Shown here in pieces: positions 48,885 through 57,200 of a stretch of DNA of 64,000 bases. Each line of letters opens with the position of its first letter. The stretch's first letter is position 1. The position numbers and the translations under genes are program-made. The notes below the pieces were generated by a model. It had not been told where the DNA came from. It worked only from the letters and a program-made list of their open reading frames with translations, and did no database searches. This stretch comes from Pseudomonas vlassakiae (GTDB lineage: Bacteria; Pseudomonadota; Gammaproteobacteria; Pseudomonadales; Pseudomonadaceae). The stretch is from NCBI RefSeq assembly GCF_014269035.2, contig NZ_JABWRP020000003.1, positions 62,001 through 126,000 of the forward strand, read 5' to 3'.

Positions 48885-49011
48885 CCCGTAGACCTTTACC
48901 GGACCTTTACCTCTGCCCTGACATTAAGCGGAAAAGTTTGTGGTCTGATCAGTTAACCGCAACAGGCAGACCGTTTTACCTGCCGGGCGTTAACAGTCAG
49001 AGGTTCCGCAA

Positions 49012-49416
49012 ATGAAGAAAGCCCTAACCGTACTCTGCGCCGCGCTTGTGCTCAGCACACCCTTGGCCAGTTTTGCTCAGCCAGGGCCGGACCACCATGA
49101 CGGTGGTCCGGCCCATCAGGGCTTACCGTCACATGGCCAACCCGAGCGGCATGACCGTCATGACAACGGCCGCTACCCGGCCTACCGCAACCCGAACTTC
49201 CGACCTGAAGCCGGCATGCCGATGCCGCATCAGCAATGGCATCGTGGCTATGTGGTGGAACCGCGTTATCGCGCAGACCGCTACTGGGTGACCGACTGGC
49301 GTGCGCGCCATCTGTACGCGCCACCTCGTGATCACCGCTGGTTGTACGTGAACGGGGACTATGTGCTGGTGGCGATTGCCTCAGGCGTGGTCGTCAGCGT
49401 TCTCTCCGGCTACTGA
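49012..49416 (+). CDS. RcnB-family periplasmic protein
   Basis: A 134-aa secreted protein with signal peptide ending near ASFAQ (residue 23). A His/Asp-rich stretch (DHHDGGPAHQG...ERHDRHDNG) follows, and the C-terminal RcnB-like part has WRARHLYAPPRDHRWLYVNGDYVLVAIASGVV. RcnB in E. coli affects nickel and cobalt homeostasis; a metal role here is inference. A direct repeat of GACCTTTACC-type sequence lies in its upstream region. Confidence 0.82.
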   Translation: MKKALTVLCAALVLSTPLASFAQPGPDHHDGGPAHQGLPSHGQPERHDRHDNGRYPAYRNPNFRPEAGMPMPHQQWHRGYVVEPRYRADRYWVTDWRARHLYAPPRDHRWLYVNGDYVLVAIASGVVVSVLSGY

Positions 49417-49425
49417 GTCTCACAG

Positions 49426-49461
49426 AAACAACAAAGCCCGCGTCAGCGGGCTTTGTTGTTT
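49426..49461 (+). terminator. Rho-independent terminator after the RcnB-family gene
   Basis: A 16-base perfect stem (AAACAACAAAGCCCGC / GCGGGCTTTGTTGTTT) with loop GTCA. It marks the end of the recognisable core gene run. Confidence 0.88.
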
Positions 49462-50078
49462 CTGGCGATCTACACCGGATGTAGGCTCACAAAAAAGCTG
49501 ACATCTGCGGTCCAGTGTTTTCAGCTAAAGCTGCATCTTTTTTGTGACTCATCAGTAGAAATTTCACAGAAAAAATGAGAATTGCCTACCGCATTCACAA
49601 ATAAGCTGATGCATCCAAAACGGCGGATCGTCATCTGCAACCTCAGCGTCGATTCTACCTAGCTTGGTACTGACGGCCTCGGCAACAACGCGCGCAAAAA
49701 AGGCCCCCCCGGGTGCCTTTTCAATATGTCCGAGGAGTAGTCGCAGCGATCCTTTAGCTCCCAGTCTAATAACCTTGGGTTCAGAATCCGACAGGCTAGA
49801 CCTGTCGTCACTACTTCAGAGAAACCAGCTTTCTCTGCTGCCAAAAATGTCGGGGGGCCTTTGCTGGTACCCAGTCACGACGAATGCGCGGTTGCAGTCC
49901 TCCGCTACGACGTTACCCGAGGAGGTAAGCTCGTTCAATCACATGCGATGAAAGGCTCAGATTCCTCATACAGCCGGGGGTTTGGGGTCGAAAGCGGTCG
50001 GTCGTGAATGACCGCTTTCGACCCAAAGCGAGCAGTCGGAGAGGCGGAGATGTTAATGGTTGCCCGATGAGACCTGCG
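49462..50078. other. Gene-poor AT-rich junction with transposon-end-like repeats
   Basis: In about 617 bases I see no credible gene. Four related repeats of the form TCACAAAAAAGMTGA occur at about 49487, 49525-49549 (reverse), 49563 and 49594. They are reminiscent of the transposase-binding repeats at Tn7- or Tn402-type ends. A hairpin with an A/T-flanked GGC-GCC core lies at 49696-49722. No transposase gene is in the window. Confidence 0.5.
49985..50024. repeat. Inverted repeat related to a second copy at 63641-63660
   Basis: Two perfect 15-base arms (GGGTCGAAAGCGGTC / GACCGCTTTCGACCC) surround a ten-base loop. The right arm plus AAAGC matches the reverse complement of 63641-63660 at 19 of 20 bases. 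This looks like a dispersed intergenic repeat of pseudomonads; the two copies flank the accessory module. Confidence 0.65.
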
Positions 50079-51134
50079 TCATACATTGATCGCGTTCACC
50101 AGTCCGGTCCCACCCTGGCTTCTGTGTCGGAATTTGCGTGGAGAGATGGCGTACATCTCGCGGAAGCGCCGGTAGAAATGAGGGAAGCTGACAAACCCGC
50201 ACGCGAGGGAGATCTCCGTGAGCGACTTGCTGGTGTGCTGCAGTAGCTGACGTGCGTAGGTCAGTCGCAGCTCCAGGTAATACCGCGGTGGGGTGGCTTG
50301 GGTATGCCTGCAGAACAGCCGTTCGAGATGTCGCCGTGACAACCCGACATGATCCGCTATCTCATCGATGCCGATGGGGTCCTCGATGTTGGCGTGCATG
50401 AGTTCCATTGCGAGGCGTACGCCACGAGGCAAGCTCGGATCGACGTTAGGTGCCACTGCGGGAATATCTGCAAAGATCATGGAGCGATCACATGCCAGCA
50501 TCTGCTCTACGGCTCGGCGCAAAGACTCGCCGCCGCTGTGCTCAAGCAAGCTGAGCATCATGTCCAAGGCGCTACTTGCGCCCGCGCAGCTCATACGTCG
50601 CCGGCTGAGTACATGAGCTTTGTCGCTCACCCGCGCTGTTGGGTACAGCTCATTCATCATTGCCCGGCCGTCAGGATGGAAAGCACACTCATGGCCATTG
50701 AGTAGTCCTGCTTCAGCCAGGAAGTAAGCACCGTTCCACACCCCTCCCAAGACCGCGCCTCGAATATCGGCTTGACGAAGCTTACCTCGGAGAACTGAAT
50801 CGCTTTCAAGGCGGACCCGAAAGCCGCCGCACACAATCATGACGTCCAGACCCTGAACATCCAGATCCGCCAGGTTGATTGTGACTGGCAGGGCAATTCC
50901 CAAATCGCTGAGTACCTGCTTCCCGATACCTACTACATCGATTTGGAACAGGGGCGCCGCGCTCATGAGGTTGGCTGTTACGAGCGTATCCATGGCGGCG
51001 GTGAACGCCATCATCGAGAAGTGTTCTTTGAGTACAAAGGCCACTCGCCGGCAGGGTAACGAAAAGGCTGTGCGGCCTGCGGGATCAACATGCGCCAGGT
51101 TGGCTGAACTGAGGGTGCTTTCGAAACGGCTCAT
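50079..51134 (-). CDS. GlxA-family transcriptional regulator (DJ-1/PfpI plus AraC)
   Basis: A 351-aa regulator. Residues about 30-200 form a DJ-1/PfpI (class I glutamine amidotransferase-like) sensor domain. The C-terminal ~100 residues are an AraC helix-turn-helix pair (IGIDEIADHVGLSRRHLERLFCRHTQATPPRYYLELRL...SLACGFVSFPHFYRRFREMYAISPRKFR). Related proteins such as GbdR, CdhR and ArgR control quaternary amine or amino acid catabolism, so an amine-type ligand is plausible. Its target is unknown. The neighbours are the broken ahpF and the oxidase module. Confidence 0.9.
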   Translation of the reverse strand: MSRFESTLSSANLAHVDPAGRTAFSLPCRRVAFVLKEHFSMMAFTAAMDTLVTANLMSAAPLFQIDVVGIGKQVLSDLGIALPVTINLADLDVQGLDVMIVCGGFRVRLESDSVLRGKLRQADIRGAVLGGVWNGAYFLAEAGLLNGHECAFHPDGRAMMNELYPTARVSDKAHVLSRRRMSCAGASSALDMMLSLLEHSGGESLRRAVEQMLACDRSMIFADIPAVAPNVDPSLPRGVRLAMELMHANIEDPIGIDEIADHVGLSRRHLERLFCRHTQATPPRYYLELRLTYARQLLQHTSKSLTEISLACGFVSFPHFYRRFREMYAISPRKFRHRSQGGTGLVNAINV

Positions 51135-51198
51135 GGCTCAACTCACATGCAAGCGTCAGCAAAGGCTGCTCGCGGTATTGACGCTCTACCGCCAGAGC

Positions 51199-51222
51199 TT
51201 CGGAGCCAACGAGGGCTCCGAA
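51199..51222. terminator. Hairpin after ahpF
   Basis: Nine-base stem TTCGGAGCC / GGCTCCGAA just beyond the ahpF stop. No T run. Confidence 0.5.
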
Positions 51223-51239
51223 TCACGTTGAGGAAACGC

Positions 51240-52803
51240 TTATGCGGGTACCGAAGTGCGGATCAGGTGATCGAACGCAGCCAGCGAGGCCTTCGCACCC
51301 TCGCCTACGGCGATGACGATCTGCTTGTATGGAACAGTGGTCACGTCACCAGCGGCAAACACTCCAGGGATGTTGGTCTGGCCTTTGGCATCGACAACAA
51401 TCTCCCCACGCGGTGACAGCTCGACCGTACCTTTGAGCCAGTCAGTGTTCGGCAGCAGGCCGATCTGCACAAAGATGCCTTCAAGTGCGACATCATGCTG
51501 TTCGTCAGTGGTGCGGTTCCTTGTAGCGCAGACCGGTGACCTTCTCGCCATTGCCGACCACTTCGGTGGTCAGCGCGCTGGTGATCACCTTGACGTTCGG
51601 CAGGCTGTGCAGCTTGCGCTGCAGCACCGCGTCGGCACGCAGCTGGCTGTCGAACTCGATCAGCGTCACCTGGGCGACGATACCGGCGAGGTCGATGGCC
51701 GCTTCCACACCCGAGTTGCCGCCGCCGATCACCGCCACGCGCTTGCCCTTGAACAGCGGACCGTCGCAGTGCGGGCAGTAGGCCACACCTCGGGCGCGGT
51801 ATTCCTGCTCGCCCGGCACATTCATTTCACGCCAGCGGGCGCCAGTGGCGAGGATCACGGTCTTGGCCTTGAGCGAGGCGCCACCGGCCAGGCGTACTTC
51901 GTGCAGGCCGCCGTCGGTGGCCGGGATCAGCGCTTCGCCGCGCTGCAGGTTCATGATGTCGACGTCGTACTGCTTGACGTGCTCTTCCAGCGCCGTGGCC
52001 AGCTTCGGCCCTTCGGTTTCCTGAACCGAGATGAAGTTCTCGATGGCCAGGGTGTCGAGCACCTGGCCGCCGAAACGCTCGGCAGCGACACCGGTGCGGA
52101 TGCCTTTACGTGCGGCATAGATGGCCGCTGCAGAGCCGGCGGGGCCACCGCCGACCACCAGCACGTCGAAGGCTTCCTTGGCGTTGATCTTCTCGGCCTG
52201 GCGAGCGCCGGCATTGGTGTCGATCTTGCCGAGGATTTCTTCCAGGCCCATGCGGCCCTGGCCGAACAGTTCGCCGTTCAGGTAGATGCTCGGCACCGCC
52301 ATGATCTTGCGCGATTCGACTTCATCCTGGAACAACGCACCGTCAATGGCCACGTGGCGCACGTTGGGGTTGAGCACGGCCATCAGGTTCAGCGCCTGGA
52401 CGACGTCCGGGCAGTTCTGGCACGACAGCGAGAAGTAGGTTTCGAAGGTGAACTCGCCTTCCAGCGCCTGGATCTGCTCGATCACCTCGGCACTGGCCTT
52501 GGACGGGTGGCCGCCGACTTGCAGCAGTGCCAGAACCAGCGAGGTGAATTCGTGGCCCATGGGGATGCCGGCGAAGCGCAGGCTGATATCGGCACCCGGG
52601 CGATTCAGCGAGAACGAAGGACGACGGGCATCGGTGCCATCCGCGCTGAAGGTAATGAGGTTCGACAGGCCGGCGATTTCCACCAGCAGGTCATGCATTT
52701 CACGGGACTTCGCGCCGTCGTCGAGGGAGGCAACAATCTCGATCGGCTGGCTGACCCGCTCCAGGTAGGTTTTCAGTTGCGATTTAAGCGTTGCGTCCAA
52801 CAT
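51240..52803 (-). pseudogene. ahpF: Alkyl hydroperoxide reductase subunit F, frameshifted
   Basis: AhpF is the FAD disulfide reductase that recharges AhpC with NADH. The first 428 or so residues read intact, with the N-terminal CxxC (CQNCPD) and the catalytic CxxC (YCPHCDGP). One extra base within AAGGAACCG (51515-51523) then shifts the frame to a stop after YKEPHH. The missing end ([19 protein letters not shown]... to ...[11 protein letters not shown]), including the FAD-binding GVFAAGD, lies in the next frame down to 51240. The last ~270 bases look less GC-biased than the rest, so this may be a recombination joint. A sequencing error cannot be excluded. Confidence 0.85.
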
Positions 52804-52920
52804 ACGGGCGATTCCTTTTCTGTTTCAACGAGCAGTTGCATTGCCCAGCATCTGGGCGGTCACTGAGGCGGGGCAGCATTAGCGTGGTTAGCTGTCCCCG
52901 CCTGCAGGTGGCACTAGGTC

Positions 52921-53484
52921 TTAGATCTTGCCGACCAGGTCCAGAGACGGGGCCAGGGTGGCTTCGCCTTCTTTCCACTTGGCTGGGCAGACTTCGCCTG
53001 GGTGAGCAGCGATGTACTGAGCAGCCTTGACCTTGCGCAGCAGCTCGCTGGCATCACGGCCTACGCCACCGTCGTTGATTTCGACGATCTTGATCTGGCC
53101 TTCAGGGTTGATCACGAAGGTGCCGCGATCGGCCAGGCCGGCTTCCTCGATCAGCACGTCGAAGTTGCGCGAAATGACTTGGGTCGGGTCACCGATCAGT
53201 GGGTACTGGATCTTGCTGATGGTGTCCGAGGTGTCGTGCCAGGCTTTGTGGGTGAAGTGGGTGTCAGTCGACACACCGTAGATTTCCACGCCCAGCTTCT
53301 GGAACTCGGCGTAGTTGTCTGCCAGGTCGCCCAGCTCGGTTGGGCAGACGAAGGTGAAGTCGGCTGGGTAGAAGAACACCACAGACCACTTGCCTTTGAG
53401 GTTGGCTTCGCTGACCTGAACGAATTCGCCTTTGTGGTAGGCGGTAGCGTTGAACGGTTTGACCTGGCTGTTGATGAGAGGCAT
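52921..53484 (-). CDS. ahpC: Alkyl hydroperoxide reductase subunit C
   Basis: A 187-aa typical two-cysteine peroxiredoxin that reduces H2O2 and organic peroxides. The peroxidatic cysteine is C47 (FTFVCPTE) and the resolving cysteine is in GEVCPAKW near residue 166. It precedes ahpF by about 117 bases on the same strand. An OxyR-type site lies upstream. In KT2440 I recall ahpCF at a distant locus, so its place here suggests rearrangement or an extra copy. Confidence 0.96.
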   Translation of the reverse strand: MPLINSQVKPFNATAYHKGEFVQVSEANLKGKWSVVFFYPADFTFVCPTELGDLADNYAEFQKLGVEIYGVSTDTHFTHKAWHDTSDTISKIQYPLIGDPTQVISRNFDVLIEEAGLADRGTFVINPEGQIKIVEINDGGVGRDASELLRKVKAAQYIAAHPGEVCPAKWKEGEATLAPSLDLVGKI

Positions 53485-53549
53485 CAGAAACGCTCCTTCG
53501 TGGGTGAGTTGACGAGGGCCAGACTATCCAAGCGATCCTCGGCATGCTC

Positions 53550-53586
53550 ATAGGCATTCCTGATAATCACGATTACCAATGCCTAT
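53550..53586 (-). promoter_or_regulatory. Candidate OxyR-binding site upstream of ahpC
   Basis: The 37-base element has four tetramers separated by exactly seven bases. The outer ATAG and CTAT are perfect; the inner two (TGAT, ATTA) each differ at two positions. The outer parts form the inverted repeat ATAGGCATT / AATGCCTAT. It lies 66 bases before the ahpC start, fitting OxyR control. Confidence 0.65.
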
Positions 53587-53941
53587 CGGCACTACGCTTA
53601 TCAATGCCATTTAACTATGGTAAATCGCGTGCATGCGGTTTGAGGCAGACAACTATGCGCTGGTTTAAGCCCCGATATTTTTAGTTGGAAGTTGATCAAA
53701 CCGTTATTTAATAATTTTCAAACTTAATAATTTGGTGAAACTATTCGCCAGATTTTAGGCATCAACTCCAGTGATCTACCGGTCAAGTCCCAGTGATTTT
53801 TCTGCGTCCCGTATACCGTTCGGTATATGGAACTGCCGCAGAAACTGCTGCATCCTCCAAGCCACGGATCTGCAGCCGCCTCACAAAAACAAACAGGACA
53901 GATTGTTACTAGGGGCAAACCCTGTAACCCGGAGTATGCAT
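53587..53941. promoter_or_regulatory. Divergent region between ahpC and SDR1
   Basis: An AT-rich 355-base stretch without a credible gene. It contains the regulon palindrome at 53812-53827 and the SDR1 leader, with GGAG at 53931-53934. Confidence 0.5.
53812..53827 (+). promoter_or_regulatory. Shared operator, copy 1 (SDR1 operon)
   Basis: Perfect palindrome TATACCG-TT-CGGTATA, 115 bases before the SDR1 start. Related palindromes precede the two other SDR-led operons; all continue in gene direction as TATAT(G/A)GA. Probable binding site of the LuxR-type regulator at 56205-57008. Confidence 0.75.
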
Positions 53942-54709
53942 ATGATTGGTCGCTTGAAAGGTAAGGTCGCGCTCATCACTGGTGGTGCAGGAGGATGTGG
54001 CCTTGCCGCTTCTGAGCTCTTCGCAGCTGAAGGCGCTCAGGTAGGCATCGTCGATCTTCCCAACAGCAAAGGGGCTGAAGTAGCCCGAAGCCTGCGCGAC
54101 GCAGGCCACGACGTCATTTTTGCACCGGCCGATGTGTCTGATGCCAATCAGGTCCAAGCGGCGGTGGCAGCAGTCGAGAAAGCCTTTGGGCCCATCACAG
54201 TCCTGATGAACCACGCCGGTATCCTGGCTGCGGCTCCATTCCTCGAAACCTCCGAGGAAGAGTGGGACCGCATCATGGCCGTAAACGTGAAAAGCATGTT
54301 CCTTGTTACCAAAGCTGTGCTGCCGGGCATGATCGCGGCAGGCGGTGGTAGCATCGTCTGTACGTCCTCCATCTCCGCCGTCGTCGGTACCCCGATGGAG
54401 GTGCTGTACTGCACCAGCAAAGGTGCGACCCACATGTTTGCCCGAGCCATCGCCGTGGAGTTCCGTGATCGCGGCATTCGCTCGAATGCCATCTGCCCTG
54501 GATTCATTGCCACTGCGCACGGCCTGCGAGAAATCGATACCCTTCAGAAATACGGCGTTGACGTAACGGAAAGCGCAATCGCCGCCGCGCAAGGGCGCCT
54601 TTGCAAACCTTCAGAGGTGGCCACCGCAGCTTTGTTCCTGGCTAGCGATGACGCCAGCTTCGTGAATGGCGCTCATCTGTTTGCAGACAACGGCTACACA
54701 GCAATCTGA
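53942..54709 (+). CDS. Short-chain dehydrogenase/reductase, paralogue 1
   Basis: A 255-aa classical SDR. The cofactor motif TGGAGGCG is at 13-20, with acidic D38 at the end of strand 2, indicating NAD(H). NHAG is at 90-93 and the catalytic residues are N115, S143, Y156 and K160. The expected reaction is reversible alcohol/ketone or aldehyde oxidation. The substrate is unknown. It is paralogous to 58543-59307 and 62620-63384; all end in NGAHLF-DN-YTAI. ATG 53942 is chosen because GGAG is seven bases upstream; ATG 53936 is too close. An oxidase gene follows 29 bases later. Confidence 0.9.
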   Translation: MIGRLKGKVALITGGAGGCGLAASELFAAEGAQVGIVDLPNSKGAEVARSLRDAGHDVIFAPADVSDANQVQAAVAAVEKAFGPITVLMNHAGILAAAPFLETSEEEWDRIMAVNVKSMFLVTKAVLPGMIAAGGGSIVCTSSISAVVGTPMEVLYCTSKGATHMFARAIAVEFRDRGIRSNAICPGFIATAHGLREIDTLQKYGVDVTESAIAAAQGRLCKPSEVATAALFLASDDASFVNGAHLFADNGYTAI

Positions 54710-54738
54710 CCCATAAAAACAATAGCGGGAGACCCGTC

Positions 54739-56010
54739 GTGACCACTTCGTCGAACAATATGCACATCAACGAGTTCGGACTGGACCACGCCCACTGGCG
54801 TAACTGGGCAGGTAACCAGTCCTGTATCCGAGCAGCTCGTGGTGCACCAACCAGTGAAGATGAGCTCTGCTCAATGGTTCACGATGCAAGCAACAAAGGG
54901 ATGAACGTGCGGGTGGCAGGCTCTGGTCACTCCTTTACCGCCGTCGCCCTTACCAACGGCTTGCATCTGACGCTGGCAAACATGACTGGCGTTCGCCACA
55001 TCGATCACGAGAAAAAGCGTGTGACAGCCTATGCCGGTACCACGATGAACGCTTTCGGCAAGGCGCTGAAAGCTGCCGGCCTGTCGATGATCAACCAGGG
55101 CGATATCGACAGTCAGTCCATCGCCGGCGCTCTCACCACCGGTACTCACGGTACCGGCATGGAGCTTGGCAACCTGGCTTCCTCGATCGTGGGTCTGAAG
55201 CTCGTCCAGCCCAATGGCAGCATCATTAACGTCGACGAAAGCACACCGGACATGCTGCATGCAGCACGCGTGTCGATGGGCGTCCTGGGCATCGCGTCTG
55301 AAATCACTCTGCAGGTCACCGACGCGTTCAATCTGCACGAACGCATCTGGCGTGAAGATTTCGAGAGCCTGATGGAGCGTCACGACGAGCTCGCCAAGAA
55401 GCACCGTCACTTCAGCTTCTTCTATTGCCCGTACGAGCAGAGCCGTCATTGCTATTGCTTGCCGGACACCGCAGCCACCTCCAAAGACGGCAAAACCACT
55501 GACGTCTGCGAAGTGAAGGTGATGGACATCACCGACCGTCCTCCATTCGAGAGTGAATTCGAGAAGGTCGCTTACAGCTCTGACGTTTATCCGATCGAGT
55601 ACCTGCCGAACTTCCACGAGCTGGAGTACGCGATTCCTGTCGCGCACGGCAAAGACGCCGTGCGCGCTGTCCGCAAGCTGATGCTGGAAGAGTTCCCGCA
55701 AGCTATTTACCCAATCGAGTATCGCTTCACTGCCGGCGACGGCGCCTGGATGAGCCCGTTCTTCGAACAAGACAGCGTGACCGTCTCTGTTTCCGGCGAG
55801 CCAGGTACCGACTACTGGGCCTTCCTGCGTGCCGTGGATGCAATTCTGCGTATGTACGGTGGCCGTCCGCACTGGGGCAAGATGCACTTCCTGACTGGCG
55901 ATGACGTGACTGCTATTTATCCGCGGGCGAACGACTTCCGCAAAATCCGTCGTGAGCTCGATCCAGAGGGCATCTTCTTGAGCGAGCACCTCAGCCCGTA
56001 CTTCAAGTAA
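54739..56010 (+). CDS. FAD-linked alditol/aldonolactone oxidase-like protein, paralogue 1
   Basis: A 423-aa member of the vanillyl-alcohol oxidase superfamily. The FAD-binding domain (residues 20-190) has RVAGSGHSF with H64 as the likely covalent flavin attachment, and GTHGTG. The C-terminal D-arabinono-1,4-lactone oxidase domain has the RPHWGKMHF signature. Relatives (alditol oxidase, L-gulonolactone oxidase) oxidise polyols or lactones with O2 and release H2O2. No signal peptide. GTG start with GGGAG upstream. It forms an operon with SDR1. Confidence 0.9.
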   Translation: MTTSSNNMHINEFGLDHAHWRNWAGNQSCIRAARGAPTSEDELCSMVHDASNKGMNVRVAGSGHSFTAVALTNGLHLTLANMTGVRHIDHEKKRVTAYAGTTMNAFGKALKAAGLSMINQGDIDSQSIAGALTTGTHGTGMELGNLASSIVGLKLVQPNGSIINVDESTPDMLHAARVSMGVLGIASEITLQVTDAFNLHERIWREDFESLMERHDELAKKHRHFSFFYCPYEQSRHCYCLPDTAATSKDGKTTDVCEVKVMDITDRPPFESEFEKVAYSSDVYPIEYLPNFHELEYAIPVAHGKDAVRAVRKLMLEEFPQAIYPIEYRFTAGDGAWMSPFFEQDSVTVSVSGEPGTDYWAFLRAVDAILRMYGGRPHWGKMHFLTGDDVTAIYPRANDFRKIRRELDPEGIFLSEHLSPYFK

Positions 56011-56153
56011 TCCGCTAAACCACTTTCCCATCGCTCAGGGTTATTGCCTGGGTCTGCTGAGCCACCGCACTCCGGCACAGTAGATCCGGGCTTTTTTTGC
56101 CCGCAAAATGGGGGAACTGAGGTGCTGCCGGATCTGCTTTGGCGAAAACAACG

Positions 56154-56180
56154 CGGCCCCAGGGGTTGATGCTGGGGCCG
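56154..56180. terminator. Terminator between oxidase 1 and the LuxR-type gene
   Basis: Nine-base stem CGGCCCCAG / CTGGGGCCG (read leftward) in the convergent gap, followed leftward by a T-rich stretch. A smaller CGGGC-T7-GCCCG palindrome lies at 56087-56103. Confidence 0.65.
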
Positions 56181-56204
56181 GGACGTTTGAGCTGCTCTCT
56201 CGGG

Positions 56205-57008
56205 TCAGGAAGCTTTGGCGAGGTAATCAATGAACAGCCGGAACAGCTCGGCGTTGGTTGAGATGTTCAGGCGCTGATAGATGTTGTGCCTATGCACCTT
56301 GACGGTGCCTTCCGAGATTTTGAGCGTCTCGGCGATCGAGCCGCTGCTGTGGCCTTGAAGGATTAGCTTCGCGATGAAGCGTTGGGTCTCTGTCAGCTGG
56401 CCCTGCAGGATATCCATGAAGGCATCTTCGAGAATGACATCGCTCTGCACGGTCGTCGTGTGTGAGGCGCTGTACTTGAGCTGAAAGTGCATCTCGAACG
56501 TCGCAGCGAGTATCGGCGTCAGCGTCGACAACTCTTGCATCTCATCCTCGTGGAAATTCCCTCCCGAAAGGTTCCGCATCAGCGAATAGACGATCGCTAC
56601 CTGTGGACCGAGGGGGATGATGAATCCCACCTCTTCTATAGAGGTACCGTGCTCAGAGGACACACAGGGGTGAATGTCCTTGGAGATGGAGAAGCCCGAG
56701 GAAAAGAAGCTATCCGGTGCCAGGTCGCTCATACGCCAGAGGCCGGCGGGATGGTCATTCACACACGCGACGTAGAACGGATCGAGAAGGTAGCCGCCCC
56801 TTAGGTACGCCTTGAGCGTCTTCTCAGACACTGACTCGTTGTAGCCGTTATGAAGCAGCACGGCATTGTGATTGAAGCGGAACAGGTAGCCGCAACTCAT
56901 ATCGAAGGCGAGCTTTCTCCGAAGGGCCTCGTCGATAGCGGATCCCAGGTGATCAGTTCCAATTGCATTGATGACGCTCGCTAGAACCTTAGCCTCTTCA
57001 AATTTCAT
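56205..57008 (-). CDS. LuxR-type (GerE HTH) regulator, candidate controller of the SDR/oxidase regulon
   Basis: A 267-aa protein. Residues about 20-190 look like a GAF-type sensor and do not show the acyl-homoserine-lactone pocket pattern of LuxR quorum regulators. The C-terminal GerE helix-turn-helix is LTETQRFIAKLILQGHSSGSIAETLKISEGTVKVHRHNIYQRL. It is the only regulator inside the module and lies between two of the operons. LuxR-type dimers bind 16-20 base palindromes, the size found before each SDR gene. ATG 57008 is used; GTG 57011 is adjacent. Confidence 0.85.
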   Translation of the reverse strand: MKFEEAKVLASVINAIGTDHLGSAIDEALRRKLAFDMSCGYLFRFNHNAVLLHNGYNESVSEKTLKAYLRGGYLLDPFYVACVNDHPAGLWRMSDLAPDSFFSSGFSISKDIHPCVSSEHGTSIEEVGFIIPLGPQVAIVYSLMRNLSGGNFHEDEMQELSTLTPILAATFEMHFQLKYSASHTTTVQSDVILEDAFMDILQGQLTETQRFIAKLILQGHSSGSIAETLKISEGTVKVHRHNIYQRLNISTNAELFRLFIDYLAKAS

Positions 57009-57150
57009 CACTCGTCACTTCTTCTTGTTTGTAATCCATGCAGCCAGATAGCCGGCTGCTGTTCAGATTAGCGCTGGCCGGACGGCCGAACCAGCGGTGG
57101 GTTGCGGTCACCGACTGGAGAAGGCAATTGGCGTGCCCGAATGTGCAAAA

Positions 57151-57182
57151 GGGTTCGGAGTGCCTTACGGCACTCCGAACCC
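57151..57182 (-). terminator. Rho-independent terminator of the SDR2-eutH operon
   Basis: Perfect 14-base stem (GGGTTCGGAGTGCC / GGCACTCCGAACCC) with a four-base loop, followed leftward by TTTT. It insulates the luxR-type gene from the permease gene. Confidence 0.88.
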
Positions 57183-57200
57183 CTTGAATGAGCAAATTGA

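Noticed and set aside
49659..49844. Possible small leftward gene of 61 codons
   Set aside because: No ribosome site, no family resemblance, overlaps a hairpin; left as non-coding.
51505..51551. Programmed frameshift in ahpF
   Set aside because: No slippery heptamer with downstream structure was apparent, and AhpF is not known to use recoding; an indel or sequence error is simpler.
56205..57008. Quorum-sensing LuxR interpretation
   Set aside because: The sensor region lacks the acyl-homoserine-lactone domain pattern and no luxI-type gene is nearby.
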